From NCBI GenBank assembly GCA_024362935.1, contig JANCRA010000039.1:6511040-6575039 (forward strand): a stretch of DNA of 64,000 nucleotides, read 5' to 3'. This stretch comes from Setophaga petechia (lineage: Eukaryota; Chordata; Aves; Passeriformes; Parulidae). Below, in pieces: positions 45,918 through 59,400 of the stretch; within the stretch, counting starts at the first letter, position 1; each line of letters begins with the position of its first letter. The position numbers and the translations under genes were made by a program. The notes under the pieces were generated by a model. That model worked only from the letters and a program-made list of their open reading frames with translations, had not been told where the DNA came from and did no database searches.

Positions 45918-48203
45918 TTAATGTGAATGGAAAGGCAAGAGAGTGGGAAAGTACTGTTTTCTATCACTTTGCAAGCTGCTTACACAATCCCAGTGTTGTG
46001 TAGCAATTAGCTTGTAACTGCACTGCAGTAAGTGTTTCTTGTAACCTACATCTAAGCAAATAGCTTTTTCACTATATCTCGCAGGCAGAAAACGTTGCTG
46101 CTCACTAAACAACTTCCATCGTGTTGTAGAAATTGCCCAGAGGGCTGCAGAGTGTTTTGTATCAAGAAAAAGAACGTTGTCTAAGACGCCTTCCTTTCAA
46201 GTATTAATGTGTAGGGAAAGGCAAGAGAGTGGGAAAGTACTGTTTTCTAGCACTTTGAGAGCTGCTAACACAATCGCAGTGCTGTGTAGCAATTAGCTTG
46301 TCAGTGCACGGCAGTAAGTGTTTCTTGATACCTACATCTGAGCAAATAGCTTTTTCACTTTGTCTCGCAAGGGGAAAACGTTGCTGCTCACTAAACAACT
46401 TCCATCGTGTTGTAGAAGTTGCACAGAGGGCTGCAGTGTCTTTTGCAGCAAGAAAAAGAAAGTTGTCTAAGACGCCTTCCTTTCAAGTATTAATGTGAAG
46501 GGAAAGGCAAGAGAGTGGGAAAGTACTGTTTTCTAGCACTTTGCAAGCTGCTAACACAATCGCAGTACTGTGTAGCAGTTAGGTATTCAGTGCACTGCAG
46601 TAAGTGTTTCTTGTCAGCTACATCTAAGCAAATAGCTTTTTCACTATGTCTCGCAAGGAGAAAACCTTCCTGCTCACTAAACATTTCCTATCGTGTTGTA
46701 GATTTTGCAGAGAGGGCTGCAGAGTTTTTTGACACAAGAAAAAGAAAGTTGTCTAAGATGCCTCCTTTCAAGTATTAATGTGAAGGGAAAGGCAAGAGAG
46801 TGGGAAAGTACTGTTTTCTAACACTTTCCAGGCTGCTAACACAATCGCAAGGCTGTGTAGCAGTTAGCTTTTCAGTGCACGGCAGTAAGTGTTTCTTGAT
46901 ACCTACATCTGAGCAAATAGCTTTTTCACTTTGTCTCGCAAGGGGAAAACGTTGCTGCTCACTAAACAACTTCCATCGTGTTGTAGAAGTTGCACAGAGG
47001 GCTGCAGTGTGTTTTGCAGCAAGAAAAAGAAAGTTGTCTAAGACGCCTTCCTTTCAAGTATTAATGTGAAGGGAAAGGCAAGAGAGTGGGAAAGTACTGT
47101 TTTCTAGCACTTTGCAAGCTGCTAACACAATCCCAGTGCTGTGTAGCAGTTAGCTGTTCAGTGCACTGCAGTAAGTGTTTCTTGTCACCTACATCTAAGC
47201 AAATAGCTTTTTCACTATGTCTCGCAAGGAGAAAACCTTCTTGCTCACTAAACATTTCCTATCGTGTTCTAGAAGTTGCACAGAGGGCTGCAGTGTGTTT
47301 TGCAGCAAGAAAAAGAAAGTTGTCTAAGACGCCTTCCTTTCAAGCATTAATGTGAACGGAAAGGCAAGAGAGTGGGAAAGTACTGTTTTCTATCACTTTG
47401 CAATCTGCTTACACAATCCCAGTGTTGTGTAGCAATTAGCTTGTCAGTGCACGGCAGTAAGTGTTTCTTGATACCTACATCTGAGCAAATAGCTTTTTCA
47501 CTTTGTCTCGCAAGGGGAAAACGTTGCTGCTCACTAAACAACTTCCATCGTGTTGTAGAAGTTGCACAGAGGGCTGCAGTGTGTTTTGCAAAATGTAAAA
47601 GAAAGTTGTCTAAGACGCCTTCCTTTCAAGTATTAATGTGAAGGGAAAGGCAAGAGAGTGGGAAAGTACTGTTTTCTAGCACTTTGCAAGCTGCTAACAC
47701 AATCGCAGTACTGTGTAGCAGTTAGGTATTCAGTGCACTGCAGTAAGTGTTTCTTGTCACCTACATCTAAGCAAATAGCTTTTTCACTATGTCTCCCAAG
47801 GAGAAAACCTTCCTGCTCACTAAACATCTCCTATCGTGTTCTAGAAGTTGCACAGAGGGCTGCAGTGTGTTCTGTAACAAGAAAATAAAGTTGTCTAAGA
47901 CGCCTTCCTTTCAAGTGTTAATGTGAAGGGAAAGGCAAGAGAGTGGGAAAGTACTGTTTTCTAGCACTTTGCAAGCTGCTAACACAATCCCAGTGCTGTG
48001 TAGCAATTAGCTTGTCACTGCACGGCAGTAAGTGTTTCTTGATACCTACATCTGTGCAAATAGCTTTTTCACTTTGTCTCGCAAGGGGAAAACTTTGCTG
48101 CTCACTAAACAACTTCCATCATGTTGTAGAAGTTGCACAGAGGGCTGCAGAGTGTTTTGTAACAAGAAAAATAAAGTTGTCTAAGACGCCTTCCTTTCAA
48201 GTA
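45918..48203 (-). repeat. Core HOR unit, 8 monomers (ABCDEFGH), 2286 bp
   Basis: Canonical unit: 45918 A, 46204 B, 46490 C, 46775 D, 47061 E, 47347 F, 47633 G, 47918 H. C and G are 285 bp (a 1-bp difference in each) and the other six are 286 bp. It differs from later copies by scattered single bases only, by eye. Confidence 0.92.
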
Positions 48204-49632
48204 TTAATGTGAATGGAAAGGCAAGAGAGTGGGAAAGTACTGTTTTCTATCACTTTGCAAGCTGCTTACACAATCCCAGTGTTGTGTACCAATTAGCTTG
48301 TAACTGCACTGCAGTAAGTGTTTCTTGTAACCTACATCTAAGCAAATAGCTTTTTCACTATATCTCGCAGGCAGAAAACGTTGCTGCTCACTAAACAACT
48401 TCCATCGTGTTGTAGAAATTGCCCAGACGGCTGCAGAGTGTTTTGTATCAAGAAAAAGAACGTTGTCTAAGACGCCTTCCTTTCAAGTATTAATGTGTAG
48501 GGAAAGGCAAGAGAGTGGGAAAGTACTGTTTTCTAGCACTTTGAGAGCTGCTAACACAATCGCAGTGCTGTGTAGCAATTAGCTTGTCAGTGCACGGCAG
48601 TAAGTGTTTCTTGATACCTACATCTGAGCAAATAGCTTTTTCACTTTGTCTCGCAAGGGGAAAACCTTCTTGCTCACTAAACATTTCCTATCGTGTTCTA
48701 GAAGTTGCACAGAGGGCTGCAGTGTGTTTTGCAGCAAGAAAAAGAAAGTTGTCTAAGACGCCTTCCTTTCAAGCATTAATGTGAACGGAAAGGCAAGAGA
48801 GTGGGAAAGTACTGTTTTCTATCACTTTGCAATCTGCTTACACAATCCCAGTGTTGTGTAGCAATTAGCTTGTCAGTGCACGGCAGTAAGTGTTTCTTGA
48901 TACCTACATCTGAGCAAATAGCTTTTTCACTTTGTCTCGCAAGGGGAAAACGTTGCTGCTCACTAAACAACTTCCATCGTGTTGTAGAAGTTGCACAGAG
49001 GGCTGCAGTGTGTTTTGCAAAATGTAAAAGAAAGTTGTCTAAGACGCCTTCCTTTCAAGTATTAATGTGAAGGGAAAGGCAAGAGAGTGGGAAAGTACTG
49101 TTTTCTAGCACTTTGCAAGCTGCTAACACAATCGCAGTACTGTGTAGCAGTTAGGTATTCAGTGCACTGCAGTAAGTGTTTCTTGTCACCTACATCTAAG
49201 CAAATAGCTTTTTCACTATGTCTCCCAAGGAGAAAACCTTCTTGCTCACTAAACATCTCCTATCGTGTTCTAGAAGTTGCACAGAGGGCTGCAGTGTGTT
49301 CTGTAACAAGAAAATAAAGTTGTCTAAGACGCCTTCCTTTCAAGTGTTAATGTGAAGGGAAAGGCAAGAGAGTGGGAAAGTACTGTTTTCTAGCACTTTG
49401 CAAGCTGCTAACACAATCCCAGTGCTGTGTAGCAATTAGCTTGTCACTGCACGGCAGTAAGTGTTTCTTGATACCTACATCTGTGCAAATAGCTTTTTCA
49501 CTTTGTCTCGCAAGGGGAAAACTTTGCTGCTCACTAAACAACTTCCATCATGTTGTAGAAGTTGCACAGAGGGCTGCAGAGTGTTTTGTAACAAGAAAAA
49601 TAAAGTTGTCTAAGACGCCTTCCTTTCAAGTA
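48204..49632 (-). repeat. Shortened HOR unit, 5 monomers (A-B/E-F-G-H), 1429 bp
   Basis: Starts: 48204 A, 48490 B/E hybrid, 48776 F, 49062 G, 49347 H. The monomer at 48490 is B-type through 'ttgtctcgcaagggg' and E-type from 'aaaaccttcttgctcac', so the exchange point lies in a few bases around 48,655-48,668. Three monomers' worth (857 bp) is missing relative to the 8-mer. Confidence 0.92.
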
Positions 49633-51918
49633 TTAATGTGAATGGAAAGGCAAGAGAGTGGGAAAGTACTGTTTTCTATCACTTTGCAAGCTGCTTACAC
49701 AATCCCAGTGTTGTGTAGCAATTAGCTTGTAACTGCACTGCAGTAAGTGTTTCTTGTAACCTACATCTAAGCAAATAGCTTTTTCACTATATCTCGCAGG
49801 CAGAAAACGTTGCTGCTCACTAAACAACTTCCATCGTGTTGTAGAAATTGCCCTGAGGGCTGCAGAGTGTTTTGTATCAAGAAAAAGAACGTTGTCTAAG
49901 ACGCCTTCCTTTCAAGTATTAATGTGTAGGGAAAGGCAAGAGAGTGGGAAAGTACTGTTTTCTAGCACTTTGAGAGCTGCTAACACAATCGCAGTGCTGT
50001 GTAGCAATTAGCTTGTCAGTGCACGGCAGTAAGTGTTTCTTGATACCTACATCTGAGCAAATAGCTTTTTCACTTTGTCTCGCAAGGGGAAAACGTTGCT
50101 GCTCACTAAACAACTTCCATCGTGTTGTAGAAGTTGCACAGAGGGCTGCAGTGTGTTTTGCAGCAAGAAAAAGAAAGTTGTCTAAGACGCCTTCCTTTCA
50201 AGTATTAATGTGAAGGGAAAGGCAAGAGAGTGGGAAAGTACTGTTTTCTAGCACTTTGCAAGCTGCTAACACAATCGCAGTACTGTGTAGCAGTTAGGTA
50301 TTCAGTGCACTGCAGTAAGTGTTTCTTGTCAGCTACATCTAAGCAAATAGCTTTTTCACTATGTCTCGCAAGGAGAAAACCTTCCTGCTCACTAAACATT
50401 TCCTATCGTGTTGTAGATTTTGCAGAGAGGGCTGCAGAGTTTTTTGACACAAGAAAAAGAAAGTTGTCTAAGATGCCTCCTTTCAAGTATTAATGTGAAG
50501 GGAAAGGCAAGAGAGTGGGAAAGTACTGTTTTCTAGCACTTTCCAGGCTGCTAACACAATCGCAAGGCTGTGTAGCAGTTAGCTTTTCAGTGCACGGCAG
50601 TAAGTGTTTCTTGATACCTACATCTGAGCAAATAGCTTTTTCACTTTGTCTCGCAAGGGGAAAACGTTGCTGCTCACTAAACAACTTCCATCGTGTTGTA
50701 GAAGTTGCACAGAGGGCTGCAGTGTGTTTTGCAGCAAGAAAAAGAAAGTTGTCTAAGACGCCTTCCTTTCAAGTATTAATGTGAAGGGAAAGGCAAGAGA
50801 GTGGGAAAGTACTGTTTTCTAGCACTTTGCAAGCTGCTAACACAATCCCAGTGCTGTGTAGCAGTTAGCTGTTCAGTGCACTGCAGTAAGTGTTTCTTGT
50901 CACCTACATCTAAGCAAATAGCTTTTTCACTATGTCTCGCAAGGAGAAAACCTTCTTGCTCACTAAACATTTCCTATCGTGTTCTAGAAGTTGCACAGAG
51001 GGCTGCAGTGTGTTTTGCAGCAAGAAAAAGAAAGTTGTCTAAGACGCCTTCCTTTCAAGCATTAATGTGAACGGAAAGGCAAGAGAGTGGGAAAGTACTG
51101 TTTTCTATCACTTTGCAATCTGCTTACACAATCCCAGTGTTGTGTAGCAATTAGCTTGTCAGTGCACGGCAGTAAGTGTTTCTTGATACCTACATCTGAG
51201 CAAATAGCTTTTTCACTTTGTCTCGCAAGGGGAAAACGTTGCTGCTCACTAAACAACTTCCATCGTGTTGTAGAAGTTGCACAGAGGGCTGCAGTGTGTT
51301 TTGCAAAATGTAAAAGAAAGTTGTCTAAGACGCCTTCCTTTCAAGTATTAATGTGAAGGGAAAGGCAAGAGAGTGGGAAAGTACTGTTTTCTAGCACTTT
51401 GCAAGCTGCTAACACAATCGCAGTACTGTGTAGCAGTTAGGTATTCAGTGCACTGCAGTAAGTGTTTCTTGTCACCTACATCTAAGCAAATAGCTTTTTC
51501 ACTATGTCTCCCAAGGAGAAAACCTTCCTGCTCACTAAACATCTCCTATCGTGTTCTAGAAGTTGCACAGAGGGCTGCAGTGTGTTCTGTAACAAGAAAA
51601 TAAAGTTGTCTAAGACGCCTTCCTTTCAAGTGTTAATGTGAAGGGAAAGGCAAGAGAGTGGGAAAGTACTGTTTTCTAGCACTTTGCAAGCTGCTAACAC
51701 AATCCCAGTGCTGTGTAGCAATTAGCTTGTCACTGCACGGCAGTAAGTGTTTCTTGATACCTACATCTGTGCAAATAGCTTTTTCACTTTGTCTCGCAAG
51801 GGGAAAACTTTGCTGCTCACTAAACAACTTCCATCATGTTGTAGAAGTTGCACAGAGGGCTGCAGAGTGTTTTGTAACAAGAAAAATAAAGTTGTCTAAG
51901 ACGCCTTCCTTTCAAGTA
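49633..51918 (-). repeat. Core HOR unit, 8 monomers (ABCDEFGH), 2286 bp
   Basis: Starts: 49633 A, 49919 B, 50205 C, 50490 D, 50776 E, 51062 F, 51348 G, 51633 H. A private change, 'gccctgagggc' where other A monomers have 'gcccagagggc', lies at about 49,850. Confidence 0.92.
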
Positions 51919-54204
51919 TTAATGTGAATGGAAAGGCAAGAGAGTGGGAAAGTACTGTTTTCTATCACTTTGCAAGCTGCTTACACAATCCCAGTGTTGT
52001 GTAGCAATTAGCTTGTAACTGCACTGCAGTAAGTGTTTCTTGTAACCTACATCTAAGCAAATAGCTTTTTCACTATATCTCGCAGGCAGAAAACGTTGCT
52101 GCTCACTAAACAACTTCCATCGTGTTGTAGAAATTGCCCAGAGGGCTGCAGAGTGTTTTGTATCAAGAAAAAGAACGTTGTCTAAGACGCCTTCCTTTCA
52201 AGTATTAATGTGTAGGGAAAGGCAAGAGAGTGGGAAAGTACTGTTTTCTAGCACTTTGAGAGCTGCTAACACAATCGCAGTGCTGTGTAGCAATTAGCTT
52301 GTCAGTGCACGGCAGTAAGTGTTTCTTGATACCTACATCTGAGCAAATAGCTTTTTCACTTTGTCTCGCAAGGGGAAAACGTTGCTGCTCACTAAACAAC
52401 TTCCATCGTGTTGTAGAAGTTGCACAGAGGGCTGCAGTGTGTTTTGCAGCAAGAAAAAGAAAGTTGTCTAAGACGCCTTCCTTTCAAGTATTAATGTGAA
52501 GGGAAAGGCAAGAGAGTGGGAAAGTACTGTTTTCTAGCACTTTGCAAGCTGCTAACACAATCGCAGTACTGTGTAGCAGTTAGGTATTCAGTGCACTGCA
52601 GTAAGTGTTTCTTGTCAGCTACATCTAAGCAAATAGCTTTTTCACTATGTCTCGCAAGGAGAAAACCTTCCTGCTCACTAAACATTTCCTATCGTGTTGT
52701 AGATTTTGCAGAGAGGGCTGCAGAGTTTTTTGACACAAGAAAAAGAAAGTTGTCTAAGATGCCTCCTTTCAAGTATTAATGTGAAGGGAAAGGCAAGAGA
52801 GTGGGAAAGTACTGTTTTCTAGCACTTTCCAGGCTGCTAACACAATCGCAAGGCTGTGTAGCAGTTAGCTTTTCAGTGCACGGCAGTAAGTGTTTCTTGA
52901 TACCTACATCTGAGCAAATAGCTTTTTCACTTTGTCTCGCAAGGGGAAAACGTTGCTGCTCACTAAACAACTTCCATCGTGTTGTAGAAGTTGCACAGAG
53001 GGCTGCAGTGTGTTTTGCAGCAAGAAAAAGAAAGTTGTCTAAGACGCCTTCCTTTCAAGTATTAATGTGAAGGGAAAGGCAAGAGAGTGGGAAAGTACTG
53101 TTTTCTAGCACTTTGCAAGCTGCTAACACAATCCCAGTGCTGTGTAGCAGTTAGCTGTTCAGTGCACTGCAGTAAGTGTTTCTTGTCATTTACATCTAAG
53201 CAAATAGCTTTTTCACTATGTCTCGCAAGGAGAAAACCTTCTTGCTCACTAAACATTTCCTATCGTGTTCTAGAAGTTGCACAGAGGGCTGCAGTGTGTT
53301 TTGCAGCAAGAAAAAGAAAGTTGTCTAAGACGCCTTCCTTTCAAGCATTAATGTGAACGGAAAGGCAAGAGAGTGGGAAAGTACTGTTTTCTATCACTTT
53401 GCAATCTGCTTACACAATCCCAGTGTTGTGTAGCAATTAGCTTGTCAGTGCACGGCAGTAAGTGTTTCTTGATACCTACATCTGAGCAAATAGCTTTTTC
53501 ACTTTGTCTCGCAAGGGGAAAACGTTGCTGCTCACTAAACAACTTCCATCGTGTTGTAGAAGTTGCACAGAGGGCTGCAGTGTGTTTTGCAAAATGTAAA
53601 AGAAAGTTGTCTAAGACGCCTTCCTTTCAAGTATTAATGTGAAGGGAAAGGCAAGAGAGTGGGAAAGTACTGTTTTCTAGCACTTTGCAAGCTGCTAACA
53701 CAATCGCAGTACTGTGTAGCAGTTAGGTATTCAGTGCACTGCAGTAAGTGTTTCTTGTCACCTACATCTAAGCAAATAGCTTTTTCACTATGTCTCCCAA
53801 GGAGAATACCTTCCTGCTCACTAAACATCTCCTATCGTGTTCTAGAAGTTGCACAGAGGGCTGCAGTGTGTTCTGTAACAAGAAAATAAAGTTGTCTAAG
53901 ACGCCTTCCTTTCAAGTGTTAATGTGAAGGGAAAGGCAAGAGAGTGGGAAAGTACTGTTTTCTAGCACTTTGCAAGCTGCTAACACAATCCCAGTGCTGT
54001 GTAGCAATTAGCTTGTCACTGCACGGCAGTAAGTGTTTCTTGATACCTACATCTGTGCAAATAGCTTTTTCACTTTGTCTCGCAAGGGGAAAACTTTGCT
54101 GCTCACTAAACAACTTCCATCATGTTGTAGAAGTTGCACAGAGGGCTGCAGAGTGTTTTGTAACAAGAAAAATAAAGTTGTCTAAGACGCCTTCCTTTCA
54201 AGTA
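51919..54204 (-). repeat. Core HOR unit, 8 monomers, 'N' haplotype, 2286 bp
   Basis: Starts: 51919 A, 52205 B, 52491 C, 52776 D, 53062 E, 53348 F, 53634 G, 53919 H. E carries 'gtcatttacatc' (near 53,187) where most E copies read 'gtcacctacatc', and G carries 'ggagaatacc' in place of 'ggagaaaacc'. Confidence 0.92.
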
Positions 54205-56489
54205 TTAATGTGAATGGAAAGGCAAGAGAGTGGGAAAGTACTGTTTTCTATCACTTTGCAAGCTGCTTACACAATCCCAGTGTTGTGTAGCAATTAGCTT
54301 GTAACTGCACTGCAGTAAGTGTTTCTTGTAACCTACATCTAAGCAAATAGCTTTTTCACTATATCTCGCAGGCAGAAAACGTTGCTGCTCACTAAACAAC
54401 TTCCATCGTGTTGTAGAAATTGCCCAGAGGGCTGCAGAGTGTTTTGTATCAAGAAAAAGAACGTTGTCTAAGACGCCTTCCTTTCAAGTATTAATGTGAA
54501 GGGAAAGGCAAGAGAGTGGGAAAGTACTGTTTTCTAGCACTTTGAGAGCTGCTAACACAATCGCAGTGCTGTGTAGCAATTAGCTTGTCAGTGCACGGCA
54601 GTAAGTGTTTCTTGATACCTACATCTGAGCAAATAGCTTTTTCACTTTGTCTCGCAAGGGGAAAACGTTGCTGCTCACTAAACAACTTCCATCGTGTTGT
54701 AGAAGTTGCACAGAGGGCTGCAGTGTCTTTTGCAGCAAGAAAAAGAAAGTTGTCTAAGACGCCTTCCTTTCAAGTATTAATGTGAAGGGAAAGGCAAGAG
54801 AGTGGGAAAGTACTGTTTTCTAGCACTTTGCAAGCTGCTAACACAATCGCAGTACTGTGTAGCAGTTAGGTATTCAGTGCACTGCAGTAAGTGTTTCTTG
54901 TCAGCTACATCTAAGCAAATAGCTTTTTCACTATGTCTCGCAAGGAGAAAACCTTCCTGCTCACTAAACATTTCCTATCGTGTTGTAGATTTTGCAGAGA
55001 GGGCTGCAGAGTTTTTTGACACAAGAAAAAGAAAGTTGTCTAAGATGCCTCCTTTCAAGTATTAATGTGAAGGGAAAGGCAAGAGAGTGGGAAAGTACTG
55101 TTTTCTAGCACTTTCCAGGCTGCTAACACAATCGCAAGGCTGTGTAGCAGTTAGCTTTTCAGTGCACGGCAGTAAGTGTTTCTTGATACCTACATCTGAG
55201 CAAATAGCTTTTTCACTTTGTCTCGCAAGGGGAAAACGTTGCTGCTCACTAAACAACTTCCATCGTGTTGTAGAAGTTGCACAGAGGGCTGCAGTGTGTT
55301 TTGCAGCAAGAAAAAGAAAGTTGTCTAAGACGCCTTCCTTTCAAGTATTAATGTGAAGGGAAAGGCAAGAGAGTGGGAAAGTACTGTTTTCTAGCACTTT
55401 GCAAGCTGCTAACACAATCCCAGTGCTGTGTAGCAGTTAGCTGTTCAGTGCACTGCAGTAAGTGTTTCTTGTCACCTACATCTAAGCAAATAGCTTTTTC
55501 ACTATGTCTCGCAAGGAGAAAACCTTCTTGCTCACTAAACATTTCCTATCGTGTTCTAGAAGTTGCACAGAGGGCTGCAGTGTGTTTTGCAGCAAGAAAA
55601 AGAAAGTTGTCTAAGACGCCTTCCTTTCAAGCATTAATGTGAACGGAAAGGCAAGAGAGTGGGAAAGTACTGTTTTCTATCACTTTGCAATCTGCTTACA
55701 CAATCCCAGTGTTGTGTAGCAATTACTTGTCAGTGCACGGCAGTAAGTGTTTCTTGATACCTACATCTGAGCAAATAGCTTTTTCACTTTGTCTCGCAAG
55801 GGGAAAACGTTGCTGCTCACTAAACAACTTCCATCGTGTTGTAGAAGTTGCACAGAGGGCTGCAGTGTGTTTTGCAAAATGTAAAAGAAAGTTGTCTAAG
55901 ACGCCTTCCTTTCAAGTATTAATGTGAAGGGAAAGGCAAGAGAGTGGGAAAGTACTGTTTTCTAGCACTTTGCAAGCTGCTAACACAATCGCAGTACTGT
56001 GTAGCAGTTAGGTATTCAGTGCACTGCAGTAAGTGTTTCTTGTCACCTACATCTAAGCAAATAGCTTTTTCACTATGTCTCCCAAGGAGAATACCTTCCT
56101 GCTCACTAAACATCTCCTATCGTGTTCTAGAAGTTGCACAGAGGGCTGCAGTGTGTTCTGTAACAAGAAAATAAAGTTGTCTAAGACGCCTTCCTTTCAA
56201 GTGTTAATGTGAAGGGAAAGGCAAGAGAGTGGGAAAGTACTGTTTTCTAGCACTTTGCAAGCTGCTAACACAATCCCAGTGCTGTGTAGCAATTAGCTTG
56301 TCACTGCACGGCAGTAAGTGTTTCTTGATACCTACATCTGTGCAAATAGCTTTTTCACTTTGTCTCGCAAGGGGAAAACTTTGCTGCTCACTAAACAACT
56401 TCCATCATGTTGTAGAAGTTGCACAGAGGGCTGCAGAGTGTTTTGTAACAAGAAAAATAAAGTTGTCTAAGACGCCTTCCTTTCAAGTG
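54205..56489 (-). repeat. Core HOR unit, 8 monomers, 2285 bp
   Basis: Starts: 54205 A, 54491 B, 54777 C, 55062 D, 55348 E, 55634 F, 55919 G, 56204 H. F has a private 1-bp deletion ('aattacttgtc' for 'aattagcttgtc', near 55,724). E is the common type but G has the 'gaatacc' variant, so this unit is mixed between the two haplotypes. Confidence 0.92.
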
Positions 56490-59400
56490 TTAATGTGAAG
56501 GGAAAGGCAAGAGAGTGGGAAAGTACTGTTTTCTATCACTTTGCAAGCTGCTTACACAATCCCAGTGTTGTGTAGCAATTAGCTTGTAACTGCACTGCAG
56601 TAAGTGTTTCTTGTAACCTACATCTAAGCAAATAGCTTTTTCACTATATCTCGCAGGCAGAAAACGTTGCTGCTCACTAAACAACTTCCATCGTGTTGTA
56701 GAAATTGCCCAGAGGGCTGCAGAGTGTTTTGTATCAAGAAAAAGAACGTTGTCTAAGACGCCTTCCTTTCAAGTATTAATGTGTAGGGAAAGGCAAGAGA
56801 GTGGGAAAGTACTGTTTTCTAGCACTTTGAGAGCTGCTAACACAATCGCAGTGCTGTGTAGCAATTAGCTTGTCAGTGCACGGCAGTAAGTGTTTCTTGA
56901 TACCTACATCTGAGCAAATAGCTTTTTCACTTTGTCTCGCAAGGGGAAAACGTTGCTGCTCACTAAACAACTTCCATCGTGTTGTAGAAGTTGCACAGAG
57001 GGCTGCAGTGTCTTTTGCAGCAAGAAAAAGAAAGTTGTCTAAGACGCCTTCCTTTCAAGTATTAATGTGAAGGGAAAGGCAAGAGAGTGGGAAAGTACTG
57101 TTTTCTAGCACTTTGCAAGCTGCTAACACAATCGCAGTACTGTGTAGCAGTTAGGTATTCAGTGCACTGCAGTAAGTGTTTCTTGTCAGCTACATCTAAG
57201 CAAATAGCTTTTTCACTATGTCTCGCAAGGAGAAAACCTTCCTGCTCACTAAACATTTCCTATCGTGTTGTAGATTTTGCAGAGAGGGCTGCAGAGTTTT
57301 TTGACACAAGAAAAAGAAAGTTGTCTAAGATGCCTCCTTTCAAGTATTAATGTGAAGGGAAAGGCAAGAGAGTGGGAAAGTACTGTTTTCTAGCACTTTC
57401 CAGGCTGCTAACACAATCGCAAGGCTGTGTAGCAGTTAGCTTTTCAGTGCACGGCAGTAAGTGTTTCTTGATACCTACATCTGAGCAAATAGCTTTTTCA
57501 CTTTGTCTCGCAAGGGGAAAACGTTGCTGCTCACTAAACAACTTCCATCGTGTTGTAGAAGTTGCACAGAGGGCTGCAGTGTGTTTTGCAGCAAGAAAAA
57601 GAAAGTTGTCTAAGACGCCTTCCTTTCAAGTATTAATGTGAAGGGAAAGGCAAGAGAGTGGGAAAGTACTGTTTTCTAGCACTTTGCAAGCTGCTAACAC
57701 AATCCCAGTGCTGTGTAGCAGTTAGCTGTTCAGTGCACTGCAGTAAGTGTTTCTTGTCATTTACATCTAAGCAAATAGCTTTTTCACTATGTCTCGCAAG
57801 GAGAAAACCTTCTTGCTCACTAAACATTTCCTATCGTGTTCTAGAAGTTGCACAGAGGGCTGCAGTGTGTTTTGCAGCAAGAAAAAGAAAGTTGTCTAAG
57901 ACGCCTTCCTTTCAAGCATTAATGTGAACGGAAAGGCAAGAGAGTGGGAAAGTACTGTTTTCTATCACTTTGCAATCTGCTTACACAATCCCAGTGTTGT
58001 GTAGCAATTAGCTTGTCAGTGCACGGCAGTAAGTGTTTCTTGATACCTACATCTGAGCAAATAGCTTTTTCACTTTGTCTCGCAAGGGGAAAACGTTGCT
58101 GCTCACTAAACAACTTCCATCGTGTTGTAGAAGTTGCACAGAGGGCTGCAGTGTGTTTTGCAAAATGTAAAAGAAAGTTGTCTAAGACGCCTTCCTTTCA
58201 AGTATTAATGTGAAGGGAAAGGCAAGAGAGTGGGAAAGTACTGTTTTCTAGCACTTTGCAAGCTGCTAACACAATCGCAGTACTGTGTAGCAGTTAGGTA
58301 TTCAGTGCACTGCAGTAAGTGTTTCTTGTCAGCTACATCTAAGCAAATAGCTTTTTCACTATGTCTCCAAAGGAGAATACCTTCCTGCTCACTAAACATC
58401 TCCTATCGTGTTCTAGAAGTTGCACAGAGGGCTGCAGTGTGTTCTGTAACAAGAAAAAGAAAGTTGTCTAAGACGCCTTCCTTTCAAGTGTTAATGTGAA
58501 GGGAAAGGCAAGAGAGTGGGAAAGTACTGTTTTCTAGCACTTTGCAAGCTGCTAACACAATCCCAGTGCTGTGTAGCAATTAGCTTGTCACTGCACGGCA
58601 GTAAGTGTTTCTTGATACCTACATCTGTGCAAATAGCTTTTTCACTTTGTCTCGCAAGGGGAAAACGTTGCTGCTCACTAAACAACTTCCATCGTGTTGT
58701 AGAAGTTGCACAGAGGGCTGCAGTGTGTTTTGCAGCAAGAAAAAGAAAGTTGTCTAAGACGCCTTCCTTTCAAGTATTAATGTGAAGGGAAAGGCAAGAG
58801 AGTGGGAAAGTACTGTTTTCTAGCACTTTGCAAGCTGCTAACACAATCGCAGTACTGTGTAGCAGTTAGGTATTCAGTGCACTGCAGTAAGTGTTTCTTG
58901 TCAGCTACATCTAAGCAAATAGCTTTTTCACTATGTCTCGCAAGGAGAAAACCTTCCTGCTCACTAAACATTTCCTATCGTGTTGTAGATTTTGCAGAGA
59001 GGGCTGCAGAGTTTTTTGACACAAGAAAAAGAAAGTTGTCTAAGATGCCTCCTTTCAAGTATTAATGTGAAGGGAAAGGCAAGAGAGTGGGAAAGTACTG
59101 TTTTCTAGCACTTTCCAGGCTGCTAACACAATCGCAAGGCTGTGTAGCAGTTAGCTTTTCAGTGCACGGCAGTAAGTGTTTCTTGATACCTACATCTGAG
59201 CAAATAGCTTTTTCACTTTGTCTCGCAAGGGGAAAACGTTGCTGCTCACTAAACAACTTCCATCGTGTTGTAGAAGTTGCACAGAGGGCTGCAGTGTCTT
59301 TTGCAGCAAGAAAAAGAAAGTTGTCTAAGACGCCTTCCTTTCAAGTATTAATGTGAAGGGAAAGGCAAGAGAGTGGGAAAGTACTGTTTTCTAGCACTTT

